Shown piece after piece: positions 32,501 through 44,489 of a stretch of 64,000 nt of DNA; position 1 is the stretch's first letter, and every line of letters begins with the position of its first letter. Source of the DNA: Plenodomus lindquistii. Taxonomy: Eukaryota; Ascomycota; Dothideomycetes; Pleosporales; Leptosphaeriaceae. The notes beneath the pieces were generated by a model. That model was not told the DNA's origin, ran no database searches, and saw only the letters and a list, made by a program, of their open reading frames with translations. Both the position numbers and the translations under genes were made by a program. The DNA is taken from the NCBI GenBank assembly GCA_025504975.1, contig JANUWI010000001.1, positions 806,001 through 870,000 of the forward strand, written 5' to 3'.

Positions 32501-35500
32501 ATCGAAGGCTGCCCGCAATAAGTCCCCGTACTCTAGACGCAGCGAGATCCGATGTCAGAAAATCCTCTTGTTCCTAAAACTACTGCTTGAGTCCATTCGC
32601 CAGCAACCGGAACTCAATCGAACTCGGAGAGCGGACTCAAAGGTCGATGAAGCAGATATCCCATTCGGGAGCGCGATCACTGTAAAGTACCAGTGTGGCA
32701 ACGATCGACAGTCTGTGTCGATGGCTGCAGATCATACCTTGGAGGACTTATACAAACGACTTTGCTACGCAACGAACTTCAGCAAGCTCAATCTGTTTGC
32801 CAAAGGTCAGAGACTGAAACTTGCCACGAGCGGTACCCAGAAATTGTCTGATCTTGATTTTGGTGGTCAATTGCTCATTCAGCGAGCCGAAGGAGCCGAA
32901 GTGACACGCCCTGTTCTTGGATCCATGTCGGGAACTTCAGTCTTCGAGACGACGTTGCTTGAGTACTTTGATGAGTTGTTTGAGCTCATGGAGTCAGAAG
33001 ACGCTATTAGCCAGATGCTCTTTGACTTCTTGACGTTTTTTCCGCACCGTGCCACCTTCACTGGTATGGTCTTGTCTGGCAAAGTGCAGTCTGAGACACT
33101 GTTTCCCCCAGGAAAATCTTTCCAAGCTCGCTACGCAGCTCGAGCTCTCCAAGCTGGGCTCATGGAGCAAATCCACGGTTCCAATCTCAATGAGGAGTTT
33201 CTCGCCAACGCTGTGCACCATCTGAACGCAGCCCTACTCAACCCGCGCTTGATGAGTAATCCCATCTCGAGCTTCCAAGAACTGCGTCTGGCCGCCATTC
33301 TTGTGCACGTCCTTCTGGAATTTCTCCGCGGTATGCTACGCTTCCCAGGTCTATTATGCGCAAACTCACACATAACAGAACGCCCATCCCCAGATGTATC
33401 AGCTACCTACTTCCCAGATGGTGGTCTTCTCGCAACTCGCCTTATAGGAATACTGTCCGTGGCACTTGAATACAACGAAGAAGCCAGCTTTGTACAAGAC
33501 ACGTATGCTGCTATTTTGGAGGCTTCACTCCACTCCCGGATCGTGTGGAACACGTTCATGAACGACCCTAGGACACCTGAACTACATCGTGCTTTGCTCC
33601 TCGGCGATTCTAGACCGCTTGTGCGACAACATGTTGCGCAAAAGATCACATCTGTATGCGGAGGAGACCTACCGTCCACATGTCCAATCAGCAAAGCTGG
33701 AATTGCGTCTCACTTCTGGGAAATCATCTGCAACATTCTTCCAGATGCTATCAAGGAGCCTGAGCGATCGCAAGAACTATTCGGGGTAGCTGAACACGTG
33801 TTCCGCGCTCATGATGAGTATGAGCGCGAAGAACATGTGCTACGAGCATATTTGTCACGATGGAGTGACTTGCTTCTCAGCCATAACCACCGGGCATTTG
33901 CGGGGCGTGACGAGATCGATTTCGTCATCTTTGGCTTTGCGAAGCTGATGTTGGGATGTATACTGTCCATAAAATCTTTCAAGAAGCCTCTGAACTTGGG
34001 ACCCCTGATGGAACAGTTATTCAGGAAGTTCCTCTTTGTCGAGGAGAACGTTATTCAACCCACTGCCGAATTAGAGCTTATACCGAAGTATTCCAGTAGT
34101 TCGACGCCCGATGGTATCACCGACATGTGCCAGGTGCTCGACTCCCCTACACGGCACGAGTTGTATGAGCTTGTACTTGCATTGGCAGATGACAAGACTG
34201 CAGATCCCAAATCTTCCGAAAACGAAGACACGGACAATACCAGTGCAGAAAATCATATCGACACTGGCAGTTCGTACAGCACACTCCTGGATATGGCTCT
34301 TTGGGTTGAAAGGCGAAACACCGATTCTGCCATGTCGCCTAACTCGGTCGACCGCTCGTTGGAAGTGCGATCCAGTACCGGCTACGTGGGATTGTACAAT
34401 CCACGCAATATTTGCTACATGAACTCCCTCTTGACACAGTTATTCATGAACTTGAGTTTTCGGCAGTTCTTCCTTGACCTAAAAGTACAAGAAGCCAGTG
34501 GCTCTCAAAAGCTTCTGGTCGAGACACAGCGACTGTTTACACAGCTGCAACAATCAGTGGGTAGATCGGCAGATCCTCGCGATTTCGCAGCTTGTATAAC
34601 GACATTTGAACAAACTCCTATCGACGTCAGCGTGCAAATGGACGTGGATGAGTTCTTCAACCTGTTATTCGATCAATGGGAGAAACAGCTCATCAAAGAA
34701 GAAGACAAGCAAAAATTTCGATCGTTTTACGGAGGGCAAACGCTCAACCAAATCAAGTCAAAAGAATGTGACCACGTCTCTGAGCGAACTGAGTCGTTCT
34801 TTACCGTGCAATGCGACGTCCAGGGCAAGTCTAATCTCAAAGAGAGCCTAGGCGCGTTCATCAAGGGTGATGTCATGGAGGGAGATAACAAGTACAAGTG
34901 CGAGGCATGCGGTGGTAAACTCGTCGATGCTGTCAAGCGGTATGTTGCTGTTCGCTGCAATTGAATCTGAGCTAATGTTGTCTAGAACCTGTCTTAAGAA
35001 TGTCCCCGACAACTTGATTCTCCACTTGAAGCGCTTCGATTTTGATCTCAGCGATTGGAGCCGGAGGAAGATCTACGATTATTTCGAATTTCCCGAATCA
35101 TTTGACATGAGCGAGTACCATGTCGATCATCTCAGCGATCCCTCTAAATCGTGCGAGAAAGACATCTTCGACCTTGTGGGTATACTTGTTCACAGTGGTA
35201 CCTGTGAGAGTGGCCACTATTACTCTTACATCCGCGAACGACCCTCTCCGATGGGTCCACCAACACCATCATGGGTAGAGTTTGACGACAGCAACGTGAC
35301 GCCATTCAATTCGGCCGATATTCCGCAGAGAGCTTTTGGAGGGCCTACAGACGATACTTATAACAGGCAGTTCAAAGTCTATTCGGCGTACATGCTCTTC
35401 TATCAACGCCGGAATACCGTTGAGCAGAATGTGCAGGACGGGGTCAGTCCCACAATGGGACGACCATTCACGGTCTCCGCACCACAAGCGCTTGTTCAAG

Positions 35501-37342
35501 AGGTCAATGCCCACAATAACGACTTCATTCGAGAGTACTGCCTGTTCGACCCCTGTCATTCAAAATTTGTTCGACAACTCCATGCTATGTCTCGTACCAT
35601 CAACAAGGGTACTTGTTCGGAAGATCACAACCAGGTACGCACAAACTGTTCTTGGCTCTCAAACCCAACTGGTATGGCCATTGTAATAAAAGACTAACCT
35701 TTACCAGGAAAATCGCGTGCTGCAGATGGTTCTTACGCATCAAAGCCGAATCGTGTGGCGACAACAAGCTCCTGAGATCTTCACAGAAACGATATCCCAA
35801 CTCCGTCGATCAGTTCTCTCATGCCCGAATTGTTGCTTTACAGTCTTACAGTTCCTTTCTACTGAGGACTATGCTCTGATGAACCTGCTTCTTCGTTGCC
35901 AGCATGCGAGAGTCAGATCAGAAATGCAAGGGCTCCTCGTCGATTGTCTTAAGTTCTTGCGCGATAAGGAGCCTTCGGTGTATGGTATAGACAGTGCAGA
36001 CAGCGACACAGACATGGACTTCAATATCCAGGCCCACGGACTCCTCACATCCGTGGTCGCAAAACTACGGTGGATAGCAGATGAATCAGCAATGAACACA
36101 CGAGCTTGGGACGATCTATATCTGACTCTGAGCCAAATCGCTGATATGGGGCACGCAGAAGTTGCTGTCCTACTCGATCACGGCTTCCTGGATTTCTGCG
36201 CCAGACTCTTCTGCATGCATTCTTACAAGCAATTTCAAGAAGAGCTCTACGATCTTGCCCGCATCATGTGCGGTAAGCGTAAGGGCATATACAACGGGCT
36301 GATCATCTTCTTCTCTACATTGCTCCTGCAAACGGACATCGAACTGCCAACTTTCGCTTTGTCATCACACAGCCTACCCGATAGTCAAAATCGTCTTGCA
36401 CTCCTTGATCGCGAGCGCATGAAGTTCCCATTGGCGCATCTGGAGAAGCAGATCATGACTTGGTATGACTCTGAACTCATTGCAATCGCTGTGTTGGATA
36501 AGGTGTTCGAACAGTTCGATCCGTCCAAGGACAGCCACTTCTATCCTGGAGATATGGTCACGTGGATGATGGCTTCAAGAGATCCATCAGTGCATACCCA
36601 TTTGTACCGGACACTTGCCGAAGGCATCGCCATAGATCCTCCCTATTGCGACGCCTACATTCGCGCCGGACTGCCATTCTGCGAGCAGTCTACAAGTCCA
36701 GAACACGTGCAGAAGTACCTTGGGACTGTCGCTAAAGGTATTTCATCCTTGACTCGCATTGAAGGAGAGTGCGCACCAAGCGGCGATGTTGTGCTCGAGC
36801 TTTTCGCAGGTCTTCTGACCACTAAGAACGAAGCCCTCTTCAAACAGAGGCACCCGTACGTATTCCACCAGTATCTGATGACCAAGAGTCGATGGTACGC
36901 TGCGCCTTTGCTCATGCACACGATGGAGAGCATTCGAAAGAGCGCGCAGGTCTACCTCCTCGGTTTATTCGTCGATCATGGCGAGCTGCCTCCCGAAATG
37001 CTGATGCTCAAATGGCGGTCCATTCGTGAACTCATCAACGAGTTGTGTGGACGCATCGTGTACGAAAGCAACTCGGGTATTTTGCGATCGCACATGAGCC
37101 CACTCATTTCAACCTGTCAATCACTGATTCAGTCTCTCTTTGCTCTCTCACAAAGTGAAGACCCAGAGATGGACCAGTACAAAGACGAAAACGATTTCCT
37201 CATCTTTCAGCGCTTCAGATCGGAAGTCGAGTCGCGCCTGCATAGCTGGCCGGATGAGGGCACGCCACCTTCTACGGTGGAAACGTTTGATCAGTCGGAC
37301 TATGGTAGTGAGTCTGATGATCCTCAAGACTACAAGCATTGA
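29518..37342 (+). CDS. Giant ubiquitin C-terminal hydrolase (USP9X/USP34-like, fungal)
   Basis: Four exons: 29518-30106, 30166-34939, 34986-35634 and 35708-37342 (introns 59, 46 and 73 nt), giving 2,548 residues. The USP catalytic domain lies at about residues 1600-1930: Cys box GLYNPRNICYMNS with Cys1613, a zinc-ribbon pair CDH...CEAC, and the His box CESGHYYSYI with His1865. Before it lie about 1,400 residues of helical repeat-like sequence and a ubiquitin-like segment near residue 1040; after it comes the region matching the fungal USP C-terminal domain (DUF3517-type). The N terminus is disordered with a Thr-Ala repeat. This layout is that of large USP9X/USP34-like enzymes, which remove ubiquitin from many substrates. 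It is probably cytosolic. Confidence 0.9.
29711..29759. repeat. CACTGC hexamer repeat coding Thr-Ala
   Basis: A near-perfect run of about eight CACTGC-phase units within exon 1 of the deubiquitinase, coding alternating Thr and Ala. Confidence 0.9.
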
Positions 37343-38441
37343 GGTTGTTCTTGTGTTGATTTGATCTTCTGCATAGCTTCTCTTGAGTCGTCTCCTGAGC
37401 TTCCTGGTGGGCGAATTCAACGCGTGTCGCCTGCAAGGTATTCAGGACCGAAGCGATTTTTGAAGGAAAGACATCGGCCGTAAGATAAGCTTACCTCGGG
37501 ACTCCGTCCTTTTTTTCAAGTTTTAGTCTTTTTTTTTGATCAGGCTTCCCATTTGCGAGGCGGTTGATTCGCGCTTGTGGTACATTTTGGCGTCCTGGGC
37601 AACGACTTCTAGATTCACGATGATCATGCACATACACACACACATGATGATAGGAAACGACACGACCCATCACATTGCTTCTGGCGTTTTTACGAAACTA
37701 TTCACGAACTCGGGCCCCACACCGTTGGCACTCTTGTCAGCGGGACTTGGGTCTAGTCTTCACAATTACATGTTTTAGGGTGCATAGCGTGGGCGATCTG
37801 GTGTATTCTGTCATCGTGGGATTGCGGTGGACTGCTGGGTTTTGTTTGGGTCTATTTTGCTTTTCGGGAAAGAAGTACGGATGGGCTATCACGGCGTTCC
37901 ACTGGTTCCGGGCCCTGGGCTCATGAAGTGTGGAGTGGGAGTATTGTTAGGTCTGGGAATGCATTTGTGTTATGACGGAGACTTGTGGAGTCTGTGTGCT
38001 TTGCTCTCCTCGCAAAATCATGTGCATTGTACTCTGAAAAGCATAATCGGTCGCGTCCACAAGCAGATAGGAGGGAAGTGGGCTTGATGCGATAACATTC
38101 AAGCCTTAGCGCGCCCCGCTGCAGCCAGCGCGACGTCATACGTAGGGACCCCTGCCCGCATCTTCGCCGGCAAAACCGGCCCTTCGTCATAACAACAGTG
38201 TCAAGTAAACCACACGGCATTTTGTGTGAAGTTGTTGAATCTCCTGCCAGTTCTTCTCAGGCGTTTGCAATCGGGTTACTACCCCATCGTCTTTCCTTCT
38301 CTTGTGCACAATTGCGCTCGGATCGAATTGCTGCTGATCGAGTGACTGAGCACCAGAACAAAGCAACACTACGACTAGGGAACGAGCAGAGAGGATATCA
38401 GAAAACCTAAAAAACAAAGGATCAGAGAAGAAGAAGACGCG
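37343..38441. other. Intergenic, no gene seen
   Basis: About 1.1 kb between the deubiquitinase stop and the phosphate-carrier start. T-runs at about 37509-37540 may belong to the 3' UTR. No supported exon. Confidence 0.55.
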
Positions 38442-39592
38442 ATGGCGAACCTCAAACCCCAGAAGAAGATTGAGTTGTACAGTGGGAGTTACTTCGCTGC
38501 GTGTACTATGGGAGGCGTGATTGCGTGTGGACCTACGCATACCATGGTTACGCCCTTGGATCTCGTGAGTCCTCGTTCTCTGTAGAGCACATCCAATGCC
38601 CCGCTAGACGCATCCAATCACCAATAAATGCCACCGCTAATACTCTCAATCTCTAGGTGAAATGCCGGCGCCAAGTCGACCCCAGCATCTACAAATCCAA
38701 CGTCCAAGCCTGGAAGATGATATATTCGAAAGAGGGGCTCCGCGGTGTCTTCTTCGGCTGGTCACCAACCTTCGTCGGCTACTCGCTGCAAGGCGCGGGC
38801 AAATACGGCTTCTATGAGGTTTTCAAGTACTTGTACGGTGAGCGCCTTGCGCCTGGGCTGCCCAAACAGGTCGTCTACCTTGCTGCCAGCGCGTCGGCCG
38901 AGTTCCTCGCAGATATCGCCCTGTGTCCTATGGAAGCGATCAAAGTACGTATGCAGACGTCGCTGCCGCCGTTTGCGAATACGCTGCGGGAAGGCTGGGC
39001 CAAGGTGATTAAAGAGGAGGGGGTTGGGGGTTTGTACAAGGGATTGTATCCGTTGTGGGCGAGGCAGATTCCGTATACCATGGTCAAGTTTGCGACGTTT
39101 GAGGAGACGGTTAGTCAGATTTACAAGTTCATCGGGAAGCCCAAGGAGCAGCTGAGTGGGCTTCAGCAAACTGGTGTCAGTTTTCTGGGTGGGTATATTG
39201 CGGGTGTTGGATGCGCGGTTGTTAGCCATCCTGCTGGTATGTTGCCCTGTCTTCCTAATCCCGCTTTCCTTCTCTCTGCTCTTGTCGTCCTGTCCTTTTT
39301 AACGTGATCCTACAGATGTCATGGTATCTAAGCTCAACTCCGACCGCAAAGCTGGGGAAGGCGCCGGCCAGGCCATCGGTCGCATTTACGGTAAAATCGG
39401 CTTCAGCGGCTTGTGGAACGGACTGCCGACCAGGATCTTCATGATTGGCACATTGACTGCATTCCAATGGCTGATTTATGATTCGTTCAAGGTGTACCTT
39501 GGTGTAAGCTCCTCCCTACAGCCTCGTGCTACCAAGCTGCACTGCACAATTGCTGACGTGAGAGATAGTTGCCCACGACCGGTGGACACTAA
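38442..39592 (+). CDS. Mitochondrial phosphate carrier
   Basis: Four exons: 38442-38564, 38657-39236, 39316-39503 and 39569-39592 (introns 92, 79 and 65 nt), giving 304 residues. The last exon is only 24 nt and codes LPTTGGH, the usual C terminus of fungal phosphate carriers. The three SLC25 repeats show PLDLVKCR, PMEAIKVR and PADVMVSK, and the ELYSG and ACTMGGVIACGPTHT blocks are specific to phosphate/H+ (or copper-phosphate) carriers of the Mir1/Pic2 group. Six membrane helices are expected in the inner membrane. It imports phosphate for ATP synthesis. Mir1 versus Pic2 cannot be settled here. Confidence 0.92.
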
Positions 39593-40507
39593 ATGCTGTG
39601 GTATGGGCTTCGGACGTCTGAATTTGTCTACATGTGCGACGCAATGTAAATGCCACAAGCGTGAAGGACCATATAATAGACGTGATGAGATGGCGCGGTT
39701 TCTCGCTGCTTACTCGTCTTGTCAAAGTAGCAGCTCGGCGTTTCAAGGGTTTCAAGAATATACAATCAATGTAATAATTCACGTCCATTATCTCAGCATC
39801 CTCGAACCCGAGCTTTGGATGGCGATGGGGATATCAGCAAGGCGAATTTCTGCCTTTACGTGAAAGCATCCTGGAATTGAGTGGTTGGCACGTGTGCCAC
39901 GCATGTCAAGTTTACATTAGCGTACGTCTTTCGTAGGAGGTGAACGCCAAAAGTTTCTCAGCCTTCAACAGAAGATAAGAGAAGAACGCAATCTTCCACA
40001 AGCCAGACCCGACGATACAAGTGCTCGCTGGGGGAGAGGTGAAAAGTCCCAGTAACGTTTTCTGATTTACCAACGTTATCGAATTGAGTCTGTATGGTAG
40101 TATAGTGTTGTGCATGTGCACTTTCTTGCTTATTCGTGTTTCCCCCACTTCCTCGGGCGAAGACCTACCTTTCTCAAGTTCCATCTTCCTACAAGCAATC
40201 CCCACCTTAACAGCATATTTTGCAGCTCAACATCTCTGCCCCAGCCCAAGCTTTCACCACTCAGGTGAGGTGCACTCTAGCTACTTTCGCCGGCGACACT
40301 GCAAAAACGAATACAGCACAGTAAGCTGACCGTGTTCAACGAACGCATGGGTAAAGTAAGACATCGTACGAGGATCTGCAGAACGGCTCTGTCGACGTGT
40401 TCAATTCGCACGCGCAAGTGCTGGGAAGAAGTGAATATCAGACTTGTTGAGCGACATGTTGGGGTTATTTTGGGTTGTTGGTTGGACTTGAACCTGAGCG
40501 CAGGATT

Positions 40508-40535
40508 GGGGATGGGGATGGGGATGGGGATGGGG
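40508..40535. repeat. GGGGAT repeat, predicted G-quadruplex
   Basis: Five G4 tracts separated by AT loops on the plus strand. The pattern fits the standard four-tract quadruplex rule with very short loops. Confidence 0.9.
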
Positions 40536-40718
40536 CGTATGTGCTGGGAGTTTTTCCCAGCCGCGACAAGGTAGGGTAAAGTTTGGTTGGATTGGAGCAT
40601 GGGTGGGAGGGATTTTTTTAGACAGTACCAAAGGGCTACTGTTGGATCTTGTCCCGCACATTGAGTAAGCAGGCTATTCAACAACGTATAAAATCTGGTT
40701 AGGTAAAGGTCACATACA

Positions 40719-40755
40719 TCTCTCTACTCTCTCTCTCGCTCTCTCTCTCTCTCTT
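40719..40755. repeat. CT dinucleotide microsatellite
   Basis: A CT run of about 36 bases with two single-base interruptions. Confidence 0.92.
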
Positions 40756-42654
40756 CCATGTCGGTTCCCCCGCTTGTGTACTTGAAACACGTTAGGCACT
40801 ATCGATCAAGTACCCTCCTACATACTCCATCTAGACCTCTCACAGCTGCACGCCCAGCACCAGCTTATCCGCTTTCCCCACCCTCCTCCCTCACCCGCAT
40901 ATATAATCGCTCCGAAAATTCAGCAGTCCCCAGCCTTGTGAACTTAGGGCTGGGCCATTCCGATCGGACCGAGACGAGATGAGGCGGTCCGAAACAGTGA
41001 ACTGCCGACGCGGACTCAGCAGCAGTCCATGTGTGTGACTGTGGCCTCTTTTGCCACGGTGCGTAATGCGTGACTTCTTTCCTATTTTCAGGTTGTGACA
41101 TGAAGAATGATGTGGGATTTGATTTGCGCGGCAGCTCAGCTTGCGCCGAGAGTTGGAATAAGGTTTGTCTCAATGCGAGTACTGAACCACGGCGCTGGAA
41201 ATCCTTGCAAGGCTGACGTGTCTGGATGGCGTATATATGATATCTGGAGCGCGTAAGTGTGCCTGCCTGTGCATGAGATACCATCTTTGATGTGCGATTG
41301 TGGTACCGTGGTGCTGGGTGCTGGGTGCAGGGCTTATGCTTGTATTTGCCAAATCATCCTTGAGCGGTATCCTGGAAGTAGGAGCTTTGACGCTCGAGAT
41401 ACTGTGCCTACGACCATGCTTTCGTTGATGCCATGGTTGTTAGGGTATGAGATGTTGAGAGTGTGCACCTCGCTATGCGACGTGGAGTAGGGACAGTGGC
41501 GGGATAGCCATGGTCCGCATTGTGCATTTCATGCTCAAAGTATCACCATACTTGAGGTAGGATCAATTCAATGTTCACAGATTGATACGTATTTCTGCAG
41601 CACAAATGGAGTTGCTTTTGAAGAAGATTAGACTACTTTACGCTGTGAAAGCGACGGGGGGTCCATAGATTGGCATCTGGAACGGATTGCCGTCGACCCC
41701 GATGCCGTGGCTCAGGTGTTCGCTTTCAATTCTGGATTTCTCTTAGTCTAGTTTTGTTTTCGACGGGGTACTCAGGGCGAAGGATTCATAGGGTTGTGCA
41801 TTCTAGCTCGAAACCGTTGCGAATTCCCGGCATGACGTGGGGGTGACGAGAGAGGTGGCATGGGTGACAGTCACGGGATGTGAGGGGACCGCTACTGTAT
41901 GCACAACAAGACGAAAAGGAAACTCGCATGATAACAGATCCGATGATGAGAGATGCATTGACTGATGACTGTGACGCATCGCGGCATTGGCCACACGTGA
42001 TGCGAAGAACATGCAAGCAGATATTGAGAGAAAACAAACAAACAACCGTACCTGAAAAGCAACACCATGCACATTGCATCATACGTACCGGTAGCACAGT
42101 CACCTCACCCATCTTGCTTTTCACCCTGCATGAGGCCGCAGAAGCCCCAACGTCAACTGCAGCTCCCCTCGAACATTTGAAACTCGCCTAATGTTCCTCT
42201 GACTGCAGACACACAGGACACATGCGGAAGGTGGGTAAATGCTCTGTGCAACTACAGCGGAATAGCCGTTGGGCAGCGGTGGGGTCGTAACGTACGGCCA
42301 TCCCTGTCATGTCGCTGTGGCTGGTGAGCTGCTGAGTGTAAAATGGAGAAGGGCCGCTCAGGCCCGCTCGCCTCGCGTCTGACTCTGAACGACCCGTTGA
42401 GACAAACGCTATCCAGGGTTCGCACGAAAAGCACGTGCGGTAGGATTCTTAGAGGGGCTGGCCGCTGGAATCATGAGGATAGACAGGGGAAACGGGGGTG
42501 GGATGATCGAACGGTGTCCGTGAGTGGCAGTTGTTGTTGTTGCTAAGTCGCGTGGAATAGGGAGATCAAACAGTCGATATGGGTTTGTGTTGGATTTTTG
42601 GTTGCTCTACAATGGGTGGTGCAATACTTCAAAGTCCATTTTGAAGTCGGTCCT

Positions 42655-42674
42655 TGTGTGTGTGTGTGTGTGTG
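42655..42674. repeat. TG dinucleotide microsatellite
   Basis: Ten TG units in a gene-free region. Confidence 0.9.
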
Positions 42675-44489
42675 GGATTGCGTGGATATAGTCCAAGAAC
42701 CCTGTCTATAGCAGATAACTTTGCGTAAAAGCAAGGTCTACCTAGGTTTCGTGCTTGGAGGTGCAGATGCAGCATGCTGCAGCACAAAATGTATCTCGAA
42801 ACGACTACAGATGTCTCCGTTTCATCTGGCCATGCACCTCTCGATTGGTGTTCTTGCCTGCATGCTGCCGCCAGTGTTCGGGTGACGACAGCGGAAAAGA
42901 GACTTGCACAACGTCCCATAGCGCATGACTTGCCGTATCAGATTCTTGATATGTATATAATACTAATCTTATGGCCGAGAGAGAAAGCGGTTCTGTGTGT
43001 TGGATGAACTTACCTCTTGAGGGATATCCATCCTTGAGAACGACGAGACTGGGGTTGGAGATTAGTTTCAGCATCTCGCTGTTTGTAATTGCCGCGTGGG
43101 GATGTGGATCTCGATTTCTGTCGTTGCTTTTCCCCGTTTCCCCGTCGCGCGCCAACGCCAGTGAGATAAAATGATGTTGTGACACTCACTCGTGTTCAGA
43201 CTGCTGCCTTGTAAGAGGTTTCGGGCTGCTGCGCAATGTTATATATGTTGTGAGCCAGCCTGGGGTTGAACTATCGGCCTGTCACTGTCATGCTCACACC
43301 ATCATACATATGTCAAAGATGACTTGATAGGTAGGTGCATGGCAGGTACTCTACTGCTGACGAGGCTGGCCCACATCTGGCTGGCGCATGTGCATCTGCG
43401 TCTGCAACAATCGCTACCTCTTACAGCGATGGATCTCCCCGGATAGTGGACGATCACCGCAAGAAGTTTCCGTTTGTCGAACGGACATCGAGGTACCCGA
43501 GGTGTGCCCATGCCATCAGATACGATCTTCAAGATTGGACTTGCAAACTATCGGCATGCCAGACTGACTGCATGCTGCAAGTAGGCGGGGCGCAGAGGTA
43601 ACGCAAAGCCAATGCCTGGATACCAACGCCTGTTGACCACTGCGACAGCTCGCCAACGTAGTAGTCGTGTGTATACACGGTTGCCCCATGGGTTCGGCAC
43701 GGTGGATAAAGTATATGCACAGGGCAAGCACAAAGTCGCTTGGCTACCGAGAGACATTCGCCTGCTGAAGACCGCACGTGACATGATATACGTTGCTATA
43801 ATATCAATACTGATGGTGACGATCTCGCTCCCTAAATTTGTCGCATGTTTCTTGTATGGACGGTCCACACCACTGCATATGGCTCGAGAGCGCGAATTTC
43901 TTCTGCAAGATGGAGAAACCGATATGTCGAGAAGGCATGCGGAGCCGATGTCTTTCTCGACTGTCTCGGGCCAATAAGCGGACCACCCCTAGGCGAATGG
44001 AGTAATGATTAAGCCTCATTTGGATTGATCCGTGGCTACGGGTGGCATGGGTGCGTGCAGACTTGCACATGTATATTGAAAAGCACAGAGAGTGAGGGGT
44101 AGTGGCTACGGCAGTGAAGTCAGACAAGTGCGTGAATTCTTTTGTCTAAGTTGCATACGACCAATCAAGTCGCAAAGCAGGGTGTATCCTCAAGTACATA
44201 GTTGCAACGGTAGCAATGCTTAAGTCCCATTTTCGCAGACCAAGGGGAATCCAAATCAAGCAAAAAAAAACATATGGGACCGTTGTTGGTATCGTAAAAT
44301 CGGTAAATGCGGAACAGACGCAAAAAAATCCAAACCGACAGAGTGGTCGGGTAGGGAAGCGCCCAAGCCCCCGTTGTCCGTGCGCCAGGCGGTGATCAAA
44401 GAACAGTGACATGGTGCGCCGAAACATGTTGGTATATGGTGGTGTACAGAATGGAATCTCAATGGCCGTGACCGTCAGTGCGTGTAGAA

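Larger units (their letters stand above)
39593..44489. other. 4.9-kb region without recognisable gene
   Basis: No frame in this stretch exceeds about 140 residues, and none shows a domain or joins to others by good splice sites. It contains simple repeats at 40508-40535, 40719-40755 and 42655-42674. Base composition is not strongly AT-rich, so it does not look like a RIP-mutated transposon relic. It may hold non-coding transcripts or the long promoter of the flanking genes; I see nothing firm. Confidence 0.55.

Noticed and set aside
42805..43185. Minus-strand frame of 126 residues in the gene desert
   Set aside because: It begins with GTG, has no recognisable domain and no splice partner.
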